A stretch of 64,000 nucleotides of DNA, taken from assembly GCF_000152965.1 (NCBI RefSeq), contig NZ_CH902583.1:492302-556301 (forward strand), written 5' to 3'. Source of the stretch: Roseobacter sp. MED193. Lineage in GTDB: Bacteria > Pseudomonadota > Alphaproteobacteria > Rhodobacterales > Rhodobacteraceae. Below, piece after piece: positions 18,436-27,658 of the stretch. How positions within the stretch are numbered: the stretch's first letter is position 1; each line of letters opens with the position of its first letter. The notes under the pieces are model-generated. The model did not search any database and had not been told where the DNA came from. It was given only the letters and a program-made list of their open reading frames with translations. The translations under genes were made by a program, and so were the position numbers.

Positions 18436-19665
18436 ATGGCAACCGAACGCATCTCTTTTCCCGGCCACTCCGGTGCGCCGCTTTCTGCCAGACTTGACCT
18501 ACCTTCTGGACCGGTGCTGGCAACCGCTCTCTTTGCCCATTGCTTTACCTGTTCCAAAGACATCCCCGCCGCGCGCCGTATCGCTGGGCGCTTGTCCTCT
18601 ATGGGAATCGCTGTGCTGCGCTTTGATTTCACCGGGCTGGGCCATTCCGAAGGAGAGTTTGCGAATACCACCTTCAGCTCCAATGTTGCTGACCTGATCG
18701 CAGCGGCTCAATATCTGGCAGGGCGCGACATGGCCCCATCGCTCCTGATTGGGCACTCCCTTGGCGGCGCCGCTGTGTTGCGAGCGCGTGCCGGCATTCC
18801 AACAATCAAAGGCGTTGTCACCCTCGGCGCGCCCTTTGATCCTGGCCATGTCTCACATCACTTTGATGCTGCCCTGCCTGAGATCCAGTCCAAGGGCCAA
18901 GCCGAGGTCTGTCTGGGCGGACGTCCCTTTGTGATTGGCCGCGATTTTGTCGAAGATATCCAGGCGGAGGCACTCACTCCCGCGATCAAGGAACTCAATG
19001 CCGCGCTGCTGGTCATGCATGCGCCCCTGGATGACACTGTCAGCGTCGACAATGCCGCCGAGATCTTCACAACCGCTAAACACCCCAAGAGCTTTGTCAC
19101 CCTGGATGAGGCTGATCATCTGATCAGCAAGGCGCGCGATGCAGAATATGCAGCCGAAGTGATCGCCGCCTGGGCTGGGCGCTATATTGACCTCACCCCT
19201 CCCGCGCCGCCCCCTGGCGCCCCCGAGGGCGTGTTGCGGATCACCGAGGCCGATCCAGCGGGGTTCTTGCAGGATATCCAGTCGGGCCCTCATCACCACG
19301 CCTACGCGGATGAACCTCTGGCCTATGGCGGCACCAATCGCGGCATGTCGCCCTATGGATTTGTCTCGGCAGGGCTTGGAGCTTGCACCTCCATGACCAT
19401 TCGCATGTATGCCCGCCGCAAAGCCTGGCCCTTGGACAGTGTCAGCGTCGATGTCTCACATGACAAGGTTCATGCCCAGGATGCGCTGCCCTCTGGCCCG
19501 GCCAAAATAGACCAGTTTATCCGCACCATTCGTATTTGCGGCAATTTGAGCGAAGAACAGCGGGACAGGCTTCTGGAGATTGCAGATAAATGCCCCGTAC
19601 ACCGTACTCTCGAACACAGTTCAAAAGTGGTGACAACGCTGGAAGAAGAACACACCATGATGTGA
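18436..19665 (+). CDS. alpha/beta hydrolase fused to OsmC-type peroxidase domain
   Basis: 409 residues in two domains. Residues about 1–250 form an alpha/beta hydrolase with nucleophile Ser in LIGHSLGGAAVL, acid in MHAPLDDTV and a His in DEADHLIS. Residues about 270–405 are an OsmC/Ohr domain with both redox cysteines: GLGACTSMTIRMYA and IADKCPVHRTLE. OsmC proteins reduce organic hydroperoxides. The fused hydrolase may release or handle an ester or lipid substrate, which is inference. This fusion is known in proteobacteria. Stands alone. Confidence 0.92.
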   Translation: MATERISFPGHSGAPLSARLDLPSGPVLATALFAHCFTCSKDIPAARRIAGRLSSMGIAVLRFDFTGLGHSEGEFANTTFSSNVADLIAAAQYLAGRDMAPSLLIGHSLGGAAVLRARAGIPTIKGVVTLGAPFDPGHVSHHFDAALPEIQSKGQAEVCLGGRPFVIGRDFVEDIQAEALTPAIKELNAALLVMHAPLDDTVSVDNAAEIFTTAKHPKSFVTLDEADHLISKARDAEYAAEVIAAWAGRYIDLTPPAPPPGAPEGVLRITEADPAGFLQDIQSGPHHHAYADEPLAYGGTNRGMSPYGFVSAGLGACTSMTIRMYARRKAWPLDSVSVDVSHDKVHAQDALPSGPAKIDQFIRTIRICGNLSEEQRDRLLEIADKCPVHRTLEHSSKVVTTLEEEHTMM

Positions 19666-19821
19666 GGAGTTGCTTGTACGTAAGACGCCACCCCTGGTCC
19701 CCTACCCGCTTTGTGCATGCCAGCGGCAAAATGGTATTGATACATATCAAAGTTAGCCCAAACGATCCATGTCATCCTCCGCTCAACAATCTGGACTCCC
19801 GTCCAACTTGAGGAGAGATAC

Positions 19822-20079
19822 ATGGGACTTTTTTCGAAACTCGGGCAAAGCACCGATCTGGTTGAAGGTATGGCAGATCGTCTGGGTGTTGAGCTTGCCG
19901 ATAGCATGGCAAAAGACCCAGAGGCCGAGGGCCGCAAATTTCGACGGGCGGTATTGAATTGCAGCCACTGTGGCAATCAAGCAGGCTGTGCCGATCTGCA
20001 GGCAGCAAACAGACATCTTGAGGAAGCCCCGAGCTATTGTCGCAACCGCGACATGCTTGCCCATATGACCAAGAGCTAG
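19822..20079 (+). CDS. DUF6455 small cysteine-containing protein
   Basis: 85 residues, MGLFSKLGQSTDLVEGMADR at the start, preceded by AGGAGAG. The second half carries four cysteines as LNCSHCGNQAGC and, 15 residues on, SYCRNRDML, a probable metal or redox site. The family is common in Rhodobacterales and of unknown role. A strong terminator follows. Confidence 0.8.
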   Translation: MGLFSKLGQSTDLVEGMADRLGVELADSMAKDPEAEGRKFRRAVLNCSHCGNQAGCADLQAANRHLEEAPSYCRNRDMLAHMTKS

Positions 20080-20104
20080 CCCGCCCCGACTGTATCGACA
20101 TGAC

Positions 20105-20135
20105 AAAGCGGCACCTGCAGTCAGGTGCCGCTTTT
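20105..20135 (+). terminator. terminator after the DUF6455 gene
   Basis: A perfect 13-bp stem (AAAGCGGCACCTG / CAGGTGCCGCTTT) with a 4-base loop and a trailing T. Confidence 0.85.
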
Positions 20136-20309
20136 CGTGCGCCCTAAGAGAAAATCTAAACGCCCTTTGTCGAGAGAAGTTTTTCACAGGAACCGACATC
20201 CAGATCCTGCGACATTTTTCATATTGCCCTTCCCGGACTTGCCCAATTGGCCCGCCTCCCGTATGACGCGCCCTATCAACTGGACAATCCCATAAAGGTG
20301 CTTTCGCCA

Positions 20310-21614
20310 ATGATCCCTCGTTATTCCCGCCCCGAAATGGTCGCCATTTGGTCGCCCGAGACCAAGTTCAAGATCTGGTACGAGATCGAGGCCCATGCCT
20401 GCGAAGCCATGGCCAATATTGGCGTTATCCCCCGCGAAAACGCCGATGCTGTCTGGAAAGCCAAAGACGTGGAATTCGACGTCGCCCGCATTGATGAAAT
20501 CGAAGCCGTCACCAAACATGACGTCATTGCCTTCCTGACACATCTGGCGGAACATGTGGGCTCGGAAGAAGCCCGCTTTGTGCATCAGGGCATGACCTCC
20601 TCCGACGTGTTGGACACCTGCCTCAATGTACAGTTGGTGCGCTCGGCTGACATCCTGATCAAAGACATGGAAGCTCTGCTGGCGGCGCTGAAAAAACGCG
20701 CGCTGGAGCACAAAGACACCGTACGTGTTGGTCGCTCCCACGGCATTCACGCCGAACCCACAACCATGGGGCTGACCTTTGCGCGCTTTTACGCCGAAAT
20801 GGACAGGAACATGGCGCGCCTGAAACTGGCGCGGGAAGAAATCGCTACCGGTGCGATCTCGGGCGCGGTTGGTACTTTCGCCAATATCGACCCCGCTATT
20901 GAAGAACATGTCTGTGCCCAGCTGGGCCTGAGCCCTGAACCGATTTCGACACAGGTGATCCCCCGTGACCGTCACGCGATGTTCTTTGCCACCCTTGGCG
21001 TGATTGCATCGTCGATCGAAAACGTCGCCACCGAAATCCGCCACATGCAGCGCACCGAAGTGCTGGAAGGCGCGGAGTTCTTCTCCATGGGCCAAAAGGG
21101 CTCTTCGGCTATGCCACACAAGAAGAACCCGGTCCTGACCGAAAACCTCACGGGTCTGGCCCGTCTGGTGCGCTCCGCTGTGATCCCGGCGATGGAGAAC
21201 GTTGCTCTGTGGCACGAGCGTGACATCTCGCATTCCTCGGTTGAACGGGCCATTGGTCCTGACTGCTGCGTCACATTGGACTTTGCCCTGGCGCGCCTCA
21301 CCGGCGTTGTCGATAAGATGCTGGTCTTCCCTGAGAACATGCTGGACAACATGAATAAATTCCCTGGTCTGGTGATGAGCCAGCGAGTGCTTCTGGCCCT
21401 GACACAGGCTGGAGTTTCGCGTGAAGACGCCTATTCCATGGTACAGCGCAATGCTTTGAAAGTGTGGGAAGAGCGTCTTGATTTCCGCGAACTGCTGCTG
21501 GCCGATGCCGAAGTGGTTGCCGCGCTGGGCACCGATGGCGTGGAAGAGAAATTCAACATGGACTACCACACCAAGCACGTTGATACGATCTTCAAGCGGG
21601 TCTTTGGCGCCTAA
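20310..21614 (+). CDS. purB: adenylosuccinate lyase
   Basis: Catalyses two steps of purine synthesis: SAICAR to AICAR and adenylosuccinate to AMP, each with release of fumarate. Start at 20310 (MIPRYSRPEMVAIWSPETK) gives 434 residues, the short bacterial form. The fumarase/aspartase signature with the catalytic Ser (GSSAMPHKKNP) is near residue 265, and the substrate motifs HDVIAF and MTSSDVLDT are present. Monocistronic with its own terminator. Confidence 0.97.
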   Translation: MIPRYSRPEMVAIWSPETKFKIWYEIEAHACEAMANIGVIPRENADAVWKAKDVEFDVARIDEIEAVTKHDVIAFLTHLAEHVGSEEARFVHQGMTSSDVLDTCLNVQLVRSADILIKDMEALLAALKKRALEHKDTVRVGRSHGIHAEPTTMGLTFARFYAEMDRNMARLKLAREEIATGAISGAVGTFANIDPAIEEHVCAQLGLSPEPISTQVIPRDRHAMFFATLGVIASSIENVATEIRHMQRTEVLEGAEFFSMGQKGSSAMPHKKNPVLTENLTGLARLVRSAVIPAMENVALWHERDISHSSVERAIGPDCCVTLDFALARLTGVVDKMLVFPENMLDNMNKFPGLVMSQRVLLALTQAGVSREDAYSMVQRNALKVWEERLDFRELLLADAEVVAALGTDGVEEKFNMDYHTKHVDTIFKRVFGA

Positions 21615-21642
21615 CCGCTAATCAGAACCTGACACATGATCT

Positions 21643-21673
21643 GGCGCTTCTCCGATGGAGGAGCGCCTTTTTT
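21643..21673 (+). terminator. terminator of purB
   Basis: An 11-bp stem (GGCGCTTCTCC / GGAGGAGCGCC, one T·G pair) with a 3-base loop, followed by T6, starting 29 bases after the stop codon. Confidence 0.85.
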
Positions 21674-21791
21674 CTTTGGCGTCCCGCCTGGCTTTTCACG
21701 ACAAGGTGACCAAACTGCTTGGCGAGAGTTGTAAACAACGCCAGGTTCTGCGCTATACTGGCGCAAAGTCCCTTTTTTTCGGAGTTGATTA

Positions 21792-22325
21792 ATGCGTTCC
21801 CTCGTTCTTGCCTTAGCACTGACCCTCCCTCTTCCTGCATTCTCTGCCGGAAGCGATACCATGACCCCGCCCACGCCCAGCGATACAACCAAAACCTGCA
21901 AAGGCAAACGGGTCTGGGACGAAGCAAAGGGACGCTGCGTACGGCCAAAGCAATCTTCCCTGGATCAGGATGGGTTGTATGATGCGGTACGCGAACTCGC
22001 TTATGCGGGCCGCAACGAAGACGCCCAGGCAGTGCTGTCTGCAATGTCAGACCAAGGGGATACGCGGGTGCTGACCTACTGGGGGTTCACCCATCGCAAA
22101 CTGGGCAACTCTGCCCTGGCAAAGGCCTTCTACGATCAAGCGATTGCCCAAGATCCCAATAACCTGCTGGCACGGTCCTACATGGCCCAAGGCTTTGTCG
22201 AGGAAGGTCAATTTGGCCTGGCCCTGGCGGAATGGAAAGAAATTCGCGCCCGCGGCGGTGCTGGTACCTGGCCGGAAACCTCATTGCGTCAGGCTTTGGA
22301 AACTGGTGTTACAACAAGCTACTAA
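21792..22325 (+). CDS. exported tetratricopeptide-repeat protein
   Basis: 177 residues with a signal peptide (MRSLVLALALTLPLPAFSAG). A short region with two Cys (TCKGKRVWDEAKGRCVRP) follows, probably a disulfide loop. Residues about 70–160 form TPR helices (AKAFYDQAIAQDPNN is a clear TPR B-helix). TPRs mediate protein contacts; the partner is unknown. Located between purB and fliG with 76 bases to fliG. Confidence 0.8.
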   Translation: MRSLVLALALTLPLPAFSAGSDTMTPPTPSDTTKTCKGKRVWDEAKGRCVRPKQSSLDQDGLYDAVRELAYAGRNEDAQAVLSAMSDQGDTRVLTYWGFTHRKLGNSALAKAFYDQAIAQDPNNLLARSYMAQGFVEEGQFGLALAEWKEIRARGGAGTWPETSLRQALETGVTTSY

Positions 22326-22401
22326 GCTTCAGCTTTTCTTTACCGCTTGTGGGATAGTTTAGACCTGACCGAAAAAGAATCTTTTTGGCTAGGGTGCTAG
22401 A

Positions 22402-23511
22402 ATGCTGCAAGACGATATGTTGGCGCTACCGATGACCACCGATGGTGGTGGGATGGGCGATTTCTCCGCTCCGGCTCCGGCTGGAATGGGCGGAAGCTCT
22501 TTGCCTGTTCCAAAGTTGAGCGGTAAGGCCAAGGCTGCCATCGTTGTGCGCCTCTTGCTCAATGAAGGCGCCGATATTCCGATCGAAGACCTGCCTGATG
22601 AGTTGCAAATGGAACTGACTCAGCAGATGGGCAAAATGCGCCTTGTTGACCGCGAAACACTCTATGCCGTAGCCTCTGAATTTGCAGAAATGTTGGACAA
22701 CGTGGGCCTGACCTTTCCCAATGGTCTGGCTGGCGCATTGACCGCTATGGATGGTCGCATCAGCCGCCAAACCGCAAGTCGGCTGCGTAAAGAAGCCGGT
22801 GTGCGCCAGTTTGGGGATCCGTGGGAGCGCCTAAAAGCCCTGCCCCCCGAAGATCTCGCCTCTCTTGCAGAAGCAGAAAGCATCGAAGTTGCTGCCGTTT
22901 TGCTGTCGAAACTGGACACCGCTAAGGCCGCGCAGATGCTGGTTCACCTGCCCGGCAAAGTCGCACGTCAAATCACCTACGCAGTAAGCCATACCAGTAA
23001 TGTCACCCCCGATACCGTTGATCGCATTGGGCTTTCTCTGGCAGGTCAGGTCGAAGCACGACCAGACCTCGCCTTTGAAACCACACCAGGCCAACGCGTG
23101 GGTGCCATTCTTACCGAAGCCGCCGCAGCCAAGCGCGAAGAGGTTCTTATTGCGCTTGAAGAAGAAGATGAAGACTTTGCCACAGATGTGCGCAAAGCCA
23201 TCTTCACCTATGGGCTGCTGGCACAACGGATGCAGCCGCTTGATGTTCCAAAACTGATGCGTGTGCTTGCTATCCCAGAACTGGTCACCGCCATCGCCTT
23301 TGCCACAGATGAGGATGACATTGCCACCAATGACTTCCTGCTCGACAATATGTCCAGCCGCATGGCGACTAACATTCGCGAAGAAGTGGCGGAGCGCGGC
23401 AAGGTCAAACGCAGCGATGGCGAAGCGGCCTTTGGTCTGATTGTCTCTGCGATGCGCGACCTGGTCACCACCGGAGAGATCGAGCTGATTTCCGATGAGG
23501 AAGAAGAATAA
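22402..23511 (+). CDS. fliG: flagellar motor switch protein FliG, isolated copy
   Basis: Rotor protein of the flagellar switch that transmits torque from the stators. 369 residues in the expected order: an N-terminal domain with KAAIVVRLLLNEGADIP, a middle domain where the usual EHPQ-type motif is replaced by AESIEVAAVLLSKLDTAKAA, and the C-terminal torque domain (AIFTYGLLAQRMQPLDVPKLMRV, DNMSSRMATNIREE, RDLVTTGEIEL). A Gly/Pro-rich leader of about 35 residues and a very acidic tail (SDEEEE) are unusual. It is not inside a flagellar cluster here. No other flagellar gene is in the window. Confidence 0.85.
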   Translation: MLQDDMLALPMTTDGGGMGDFSAPAPAGMGGSSLPVPKLSGKAKAAIVVRLLLNEGADIPIEDLPDELQMELTQQMGKMRLVDRETLYAVASEFAEMLDNVGLTFPNGLAGALTAMDGRISRQTASRLRKEAGVRQFGDPWERLKALPPEDLASLAEAESIEVAAVLLSKLDTAKAAQMLVHLPGKVARQITYAVSHTSNVTPDTVDRIGLSLAGQVEARPDLAFETTPGQRVGAILTEAAAAKREEVLIALEEEDEDFATDVRKAIFTYGLLAQRMQPLDVPKLMRVLAIPELVTAIAFATDEDDIATNDFLLDNMSSRMATNIREEVAERGKVKRSDGEAAFGLIVSAMRDLVTTGEIELISDEEEE

Positions 23512-23639
23512 GCGTCAATCAAGAACGATAGGCGATCTATGTCGCAGGTCAATCAGTCCTAAAGGGTCTGTGGTTGTGCCTTTTTTCTCCAGAGGTTATG
23601 ATCTGCTTCTGATCAAATTCGCTGCAGGCCTCTTGCACT

Positions 23640-24587
23640 ATGCCCCTAGATCCATCGCAACTGACGGCCAGACAACGCGCCTCCTATTTTGCTGAAAACA
23701 TTGCTCTGCGCGGGATACTTAGATTGGCAGGATTGGTTCCGTATCGCTGGCGCGTTCCCCTAATCGGCAAGTTGGTGAGTGCCCTGGGTCCCCTGGTGGG
23801 GTTTGACCGCAGAATCCGTGACAATCTCACCCTAACCTGCCCTGATCTGACAGAGGCTGATGTCGCAAAGCTATGCCGCGAGGTCAGCGATAATGCAGGC
23901 CGAACCATAGCCGAGCTCTATGCTGGTGCCCCCTTTATCGAACGCGCCAAGGCCGCACCCATTACCGGTGCAGGTCTGCAGTCCCTGGAAGAGGCCCGCG
24001 CCGCTGGGCGCCCTGTCATTCTGGTCACGGGTCATTTTGGAAACTACGATGCGGCGCGCGCTGGGCTCATCTCGCGGGGGTTTACCATGGGCGCCCTGTA
24101 TCGGCGCATGGCAAATCCCTATTTCAATACTCATTATGTGCGCACCATTAGCCAGATCGGTACTCCGATGTTTGAACAGGGCAAACGGGGCATGGTGGAA
24201 ATGGTGCGGCACCTCAAAAAGGGCGGTACCATCGCAATTGTTGCCGATCTCCACGTGCATGGCGGTGAACTGATAAACTTCTTTGGCAAACCGGCGGTCA
24301 CCTCAACTGTACCCGCGGAACTAGCTCTCAAGTATAATGCCGCCTTGATACCTGTTTACGGGATCCGACAGGAAAATGGTTTGGATTTTGAGGTCACACT
24401 GAGTGACGAAATCTCTGCCTCAGATCCTGTGACCATGACACAGGCGATTTGCGACGACCTTGAAAATGTAGTGCGTCGCCATATGGGGCAATGGTTCTGG
24501 ATTCACCGGCGTTGGAAATCCTATCTGCCAGAGGCCGCAGCAGATCCGTCTGGAGAGACCTCACCAGAAGACGGGTTAAACTCCTGA
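23640..24587 (+). CDS. lysophospholipid/lauroyl acyltransferase (LpxL/HtrB type)
   Basis: Transfers a fatty acyl chain, most likely to lipid A. 315 residues with an N-terminal hydrophobic helix and the catalytic HxxxxD motif in VTGHFGNYDAARAG. Other family blocks: FTMGALYRRMANPYF, HLKKGGTIAIVADLHVHGG and NFFGKPAVTSTVPAELA, and the C-terminal WFWIHRRWKS that is diagnostic of LpxL-type enzymes. Membrane-associated. Stands alone after fliG. Confidence 0.9.
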   Translation: MPLDPSQLTARQRASYFAENIALRGILRLAGLVPYRWRVPLIGKLVSALGPLVGFDRRIRDNLTLTCPDLTEADVAKLCREVSDNAGRTIAELYAGAPFIERAKAAPITGAGLQSLEEARAAGRPVILVTGHFGNYDAARAGLISRGFTMGALYRRMANPYFNTHYVRTISQIGTPMFEQGKRGMVEMVRHLKKGGTIAIVADLHVHGGELINFFGKPAVTSTVPAELALKYNAALIPVYGIRQENGLDFEVTLSDEISASDPVTMTQAICDDLENVVRRHMGQWFWIHRRWKSYLPEAAADPSGETSPEDGLNS

Positions 24588-24656
24588 CACTTATCCTTTT
24601 CGGTCAAGCTGCTAAGGCCACATCTTAATTCGTCTTCGACGATTTAGTCTGCGGCT

Positions 24657-25376
24657 TCAATGGGTCCGGGCAGCGGCCAAGATCGCGCCAAAGGGCGCCT
24701 GTTGCACCAGGATCACCGCAGGCCGTGTCTCATCAAAGTCGGTTTCAAACTCGGCAGGCTGTTGGCCGTCCCAGATCGCAACCTGGCGAAAATCCTTGAC
24801 GATATTGGAATACTCGATTTCGTGCCCAGCCAACTCTCCGCGGGTGATATTGACGGTGTCCGAGGGAGTATAGCCCAACATCTGGATCACAATTGGGGTC
24901 TCAGGAAGGGGTTGCAATGGTGCAACCGACACCGTCAGGCGCCCGCTCTCGTGCTGCACATCCAGAGCAACGGGCCGCGCCACAGACTGATAGGCAGAAA
25001 TCGCTTTTGCCAGCCCCATTGCGTCACTGCCGGATACATCTTGCTGCCCCATAACGATCATCTGCGGCGTGTAAATCATTTTGCGCCCAGCGACCTGGGC
25101 ATAGCCCTTTTGCCTGTTGGTATTAAACGGGCTGGCAAAGATATCTTTCCAGCCGATGTAATCCCAATAGTCCACATGCAGCGCCAGAGCGATGACATCT
25201 GGTCGCTGCGCCAATTGCTTCAGCAAGGCATCAGCAGGCGGACAGGAGGAGCAGCCTTGTGAGGTAAAAAGCTCCACCACCACCGGTTTGGACAAGGTGT
25301 CACTGGTCTGCTCAGCCTGGGCAATGCCGGAGACGTCAACAAGAAAGGCCGTAGCAAGGGCCAGAAAGAGTTTCAT
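24657..25376 (-). CDS. DUF1223 exported thioredoxin-like protein
   Basis: 239 residues with a signal peptide (MKLFLALATAFLVDVSGIAQA). VVVELFTSQGCSSCPPADAL carries a CxxC in a thioredoxin-like fold, followed by the conserved LHVDYWDYIGWKD. The family is found near redox and cytochrome genes in alphaproteobacteria; here it is a few kilobases from the ccm operon. Role inferred only as periplasmic thiol chemistry. Confidence 0.88.
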   Translation of the reverse strand: MKLFLALATAFLVDVSGIAQAEQTSDTLSKPVVVELFTSQGCSSCPPADALLKQLAQRPDVIALALHVDYWDYIGWKDIFASPFNTNRQKGYAQVAGRKMIYTPQMIVMGQQDVSGSDAMGLAKAISAYQSVARPVALDVQHESGRLTVSVAPLQPLPETPIVIQMLGYTPSDTVNITRGELAGHEIEYSNIVKDFRQVAIWDGQQPAEFETDFDETRPAVILVQQAPFGAILAAARTH

Positions 25377-25485
25377 GACATTTTTCTCCTATCATGCTCT
25401 TCTGGTCTACTCCGCCCCTGAAATTTTCGCCAATCAATCATTCTTGAAAGCCCGTCACGCAGAAACCGGGTCTACGTGAACCAGA

Positions 25486-26349
25486 TCATTTCCCCGCCAG
25501 GACAAGCCCCGTCTCCGGCTCATCAAATAGAGCCTTGTCGATGACTGCGGTATTCAGCATGGTAAGGAAATTCAGCGTAATAGATCCGTTCTTGTTTCGC
25601 ACGACACGACCGGTGGCTGTCTCGCCCAGAAAATTCAGCTCAACCTCTTCGCCCTGGGCAATACTCTTTTTCAGATCCACAATCGCGCCCGCCCTGCTGA
25701 GATCCACGATCACTGCCGCTTGCCGTCCTTTGGCACCAACTACGCTGCAGGGGATCATGCAGGAATAGCGCTTGGCGCGCCGCATCGAGACCTGACTCCA
25801 CCAGGCCATGCCCCCAGCGGCCATTCCGCCAACGACGAGGATGATCCCAAAGAAATACAACACACCACTTTCCAAAAGGCTCTGAGCCACTGAGCGGCCA
25901 CTAACAGAGTTGTGGCCTCCCGCTCCTGCTGGAGCGCGGCAAGGCAAGGCTGTGTTTCGCCTACTCAGGGAGCTGAGTTGTCCTTTTACGCGCATATCCA
26001 AAGCTGTAGCGGCTGTGGTTCGGCGACCCGACTTTTCGTGGCTAAAGACCAACTGCCGCTGTTGCTTGACAAAACTCTGCAGCTGCGCGGCCAGATTTTT
26101 ATGCCCATTGTCTATTAGCCGCTGCAACAGGCCGGAAACCGCTGGATCCTTGAGACTTCGCTCCAGCCGCAATACCGTATTGGCGCCAGATCCTGTCTCC
26201 AAATATTTCAAAAATTCCTGTGAATTCATAATTATGTCGCCAACATCATTCTGCAACCGGCAACTGGATAGATTGTCAGACGCCTGCACCGACTGCGTAG
26301 AAAGGCCCAGCACGACCAAGAGCATTCTAAAATTTGGCCATTGTCGCAT
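25486..26349 (-). CDS. membrane-anchored PilZ (c-di-GMP-binding) protein
   Basis: 287 residues. A signal peptide (about 1–23) is followed by a periplasmic helical region of about 130 residues, a TM segment (YFFGIILVVGGMAAGGMAWW, about 170–190) and a cytoplasmic PilZ domain. The PilZ motifs are RRAKRYSC (RxxxR-like) and DLSRAGA (DxSxxG), both needed for c-di-GMP. So a periplasmic module is coupled to a c-di-GMP sensor. GAGG lies ten bases before the ATG. The output is unknown. Confidence 0.82.
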   Translation of the reverse strand: MRQWPNFRMLLVVLGLSTQSVQASDNLSSCRLQNDVGDIIMNSQEFLKYLETGSGANTVLRLERSLKDPAVSGLLQRLIDNGHKNLAAQLQSFVKQQRQLVFSHEKSGRRTTAATALDMRVKGQLSSLSRRNTALPCRAPAGAGGHNSVSGRSVAQSLLESGVLYFFGIILVVGGMAAGGMAWWSQVSMRRAKRYSCMIPCSVVGAKGRQAAVIVDLSRAGAIVDLKKSIAQGEEVELNFLGETATGRVVRNKNGSITLNFLTMLNTAVIDKALFDEPETGLVLAGK

Positions 26350-26551
26350 TGCTAGTTTTCCTCTCTTGGGCGTCTCGAAGGGCTTATGTACGCCGCCCCG
26401 GAGTTTTGGCAGACAGAGATTGCCGTAAGTTTAACGGAAATTTTGTTTCGCCCCTACGTTGAATCTTGGGACACCAAGCAAACTAACCGCGCAGGTTTAC
26501 TGTTGAAAATTTCACAATTGTTCGGGGTTAGACCACCAAATAATGTAAGGT

Positions 26552-26890
26552 ATGAAACAGATCTCCAGCATCCAGGGCTATCACGCCCATGTCTATTTCG
26601 ACGCCGCTCGCCTCGAACTGGCAAAGAACCTTTGTGAAAGCGCCGCTGCGCAGTTTGCCGTCCAGATGGGGCGGGTACATGAGAGATGCGTCGGGCCGCA
26701 CCCCATGTGGTCCTGCCAATTGGCCGCCAGCCCGGCGCAATTTGCCCAGCTGCTGCCCTGGCTAGCGCTCAATCGTGGGTCTCTTATCGTCTTTGCCCAT
26801 CCAGAAACAGGAAATGACCTAGAAGATCATCGCGACCACGGCATCTGGTTGGGCACGGGGCTCGATCTCGACCTCTCTATCTTTTCCTGA
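26552..26890 (+). CDS. DOPA 4,5-dioxygenase-family protein
   Basis: 112 residues. The family metal ligands are visible in QGYHAHVYFD, GPHPMWSCQLA and HPETGNDLEDHRDHGIWLG. The fold is a non-heme iron ring-cleaving dioxygenase; the true substrate in bacteria is often not DOPA. It stands alone, divergent from the PilZ gene. Confidence 0.87.
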   Translation: MKQISSIQGYHAHVYFDAARLELAKNLCESAAAQFAVQMGRVHERCVGPHPMWSCQLAASPAQFAQLLPWLALNRGSLIVFAHPETGNDLEDHRDHGIWLGTGLDLDLSIFS

Positions 26891-26965
26891 AGTCGTCGCA
26901 AAAGAGGGAAACCTCCTGCAATTGCATCGCTCTAAACAAGTGTTCTGACGCCGCCTCGGACGGGC

Positions 26966-27505
26966 CTAGTTGCCGCGGGCCTGTTCCAGGGCTGGGCGCA
27001 GGGTGTTTTTAATCACCCGCTGCGTTATGGGGCCGGCAAAACGTAGGATGATCTTCCCATCACCGTCAATGACATAGGTCTCCGGCACGCCATAGACACC
27101 CCAATCCAGCGCCATACGGCCCTTTTCATCACGACCAATAGCGGCATAGGGATCCCCTAGCTCCTCAAGGAAAGAAGCGGCGTTGTCCTCCTGGTCTTTG
27201 TAATTTACCCCGTAGATCTTGATGCCCTCCTGCGAGAGGGCTTCAAGGTTGGGGTGCTCGACCCGGCAAGGCGCACACCAGCTGGCCCAATAATTGACCA
27301 GTTTCACCTCACCATCGCGCAGATCGGAATCGTCAAACAGCTCTTTTCCGGAAAACTCGCTGAGTACGACTTCTGGTGCAGGCTGGCCTTCGCGGGCGGA
27401 GGGCAGGCTTTCAGGATCGTCCCGGTACATACCGGTGACAGCCAGACCAACAAAGCTGGCAAACACGACAATCGGTACGGCCATCAGAGGAGAAAACTTA
27501 GCCAT
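26966..27505 (-). CDS. ccmG: thiol:disulfide interchange protein CcmG/DsbE
   Basis: Membrane-tethered thioredoxin that reduces apocytochrome c cysteines for heme attachment. The start at 27505 (MAKFSPLMAVPIVV) overlaps the end of ccmD by eight bases; an in-frame start at 27526 would overlap further. 179 residues: N-terminal TM anchor, then YWASWCAPCRVEHP with the CxxC active site, and YGVPETYVID with the cis-Pro loop. Last gene of the ccmABCDG run. Confidence 0.95.
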   Translation of the reverse strand: MAKFSPLMAVPIVVFASFVGLAVTGMYRDDPESLPSAREGQPAPEVVLSEFSGKELFDDSDLRDGEVKLVNYWASWCAPCRVEHPNLEALSQEGIKIYGVNYKDQEDNAASFLEELGDPYAAIGRDEKGRMALDWGVYGVPETYVIDGDGKIILRFAGPITQRVIKNTLRPALEQARGN

Positions 27506-27656
27506 CCCGACGCATCCTTTGCTCAATAGAGTCCATTTCGCGGCGCACCCGGCGCCCTCTCAAGAGGGTGAGTACCACCAAGAGCGCCAGCAATATCAGA
27601 GAGGCTGCATAGGCGCTCAGCACCGTGTCGCTGTATTTTCCAAGATCAGGCACCAT
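27498..27656 (-). CDS. ccmD: heme exporter accessory protein CcmD
   Basis: A 52-residue protein too short for many gene callers: MVPDLGKYSDTVLSAYAASL, then a single TM segment (LILLALLVVLTLL) and a basic tail. CcmD stabilises the CcmABC–CcmE complex that releases holo-CcmE. It starts two bases after the ccmC stop and its end overlaps the ccmG start by eight bases, so translation is coupled. Confidence 0.92.
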   Translation of the reverse strand: MVPDLGKYSDTVLSAYAASLILLALLVVLTLLRGRRVRREMDSIEQRMRRDG

Positions 27657-27658
27657 GA

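Noticed and set aside
20184-21578. 464-residue open frame antisense to purB
   Set aside because: It lies fully over the well-conserved purB gene on the other strand and its product has no family pattern, only His/Arg-rich mirror codon bias.
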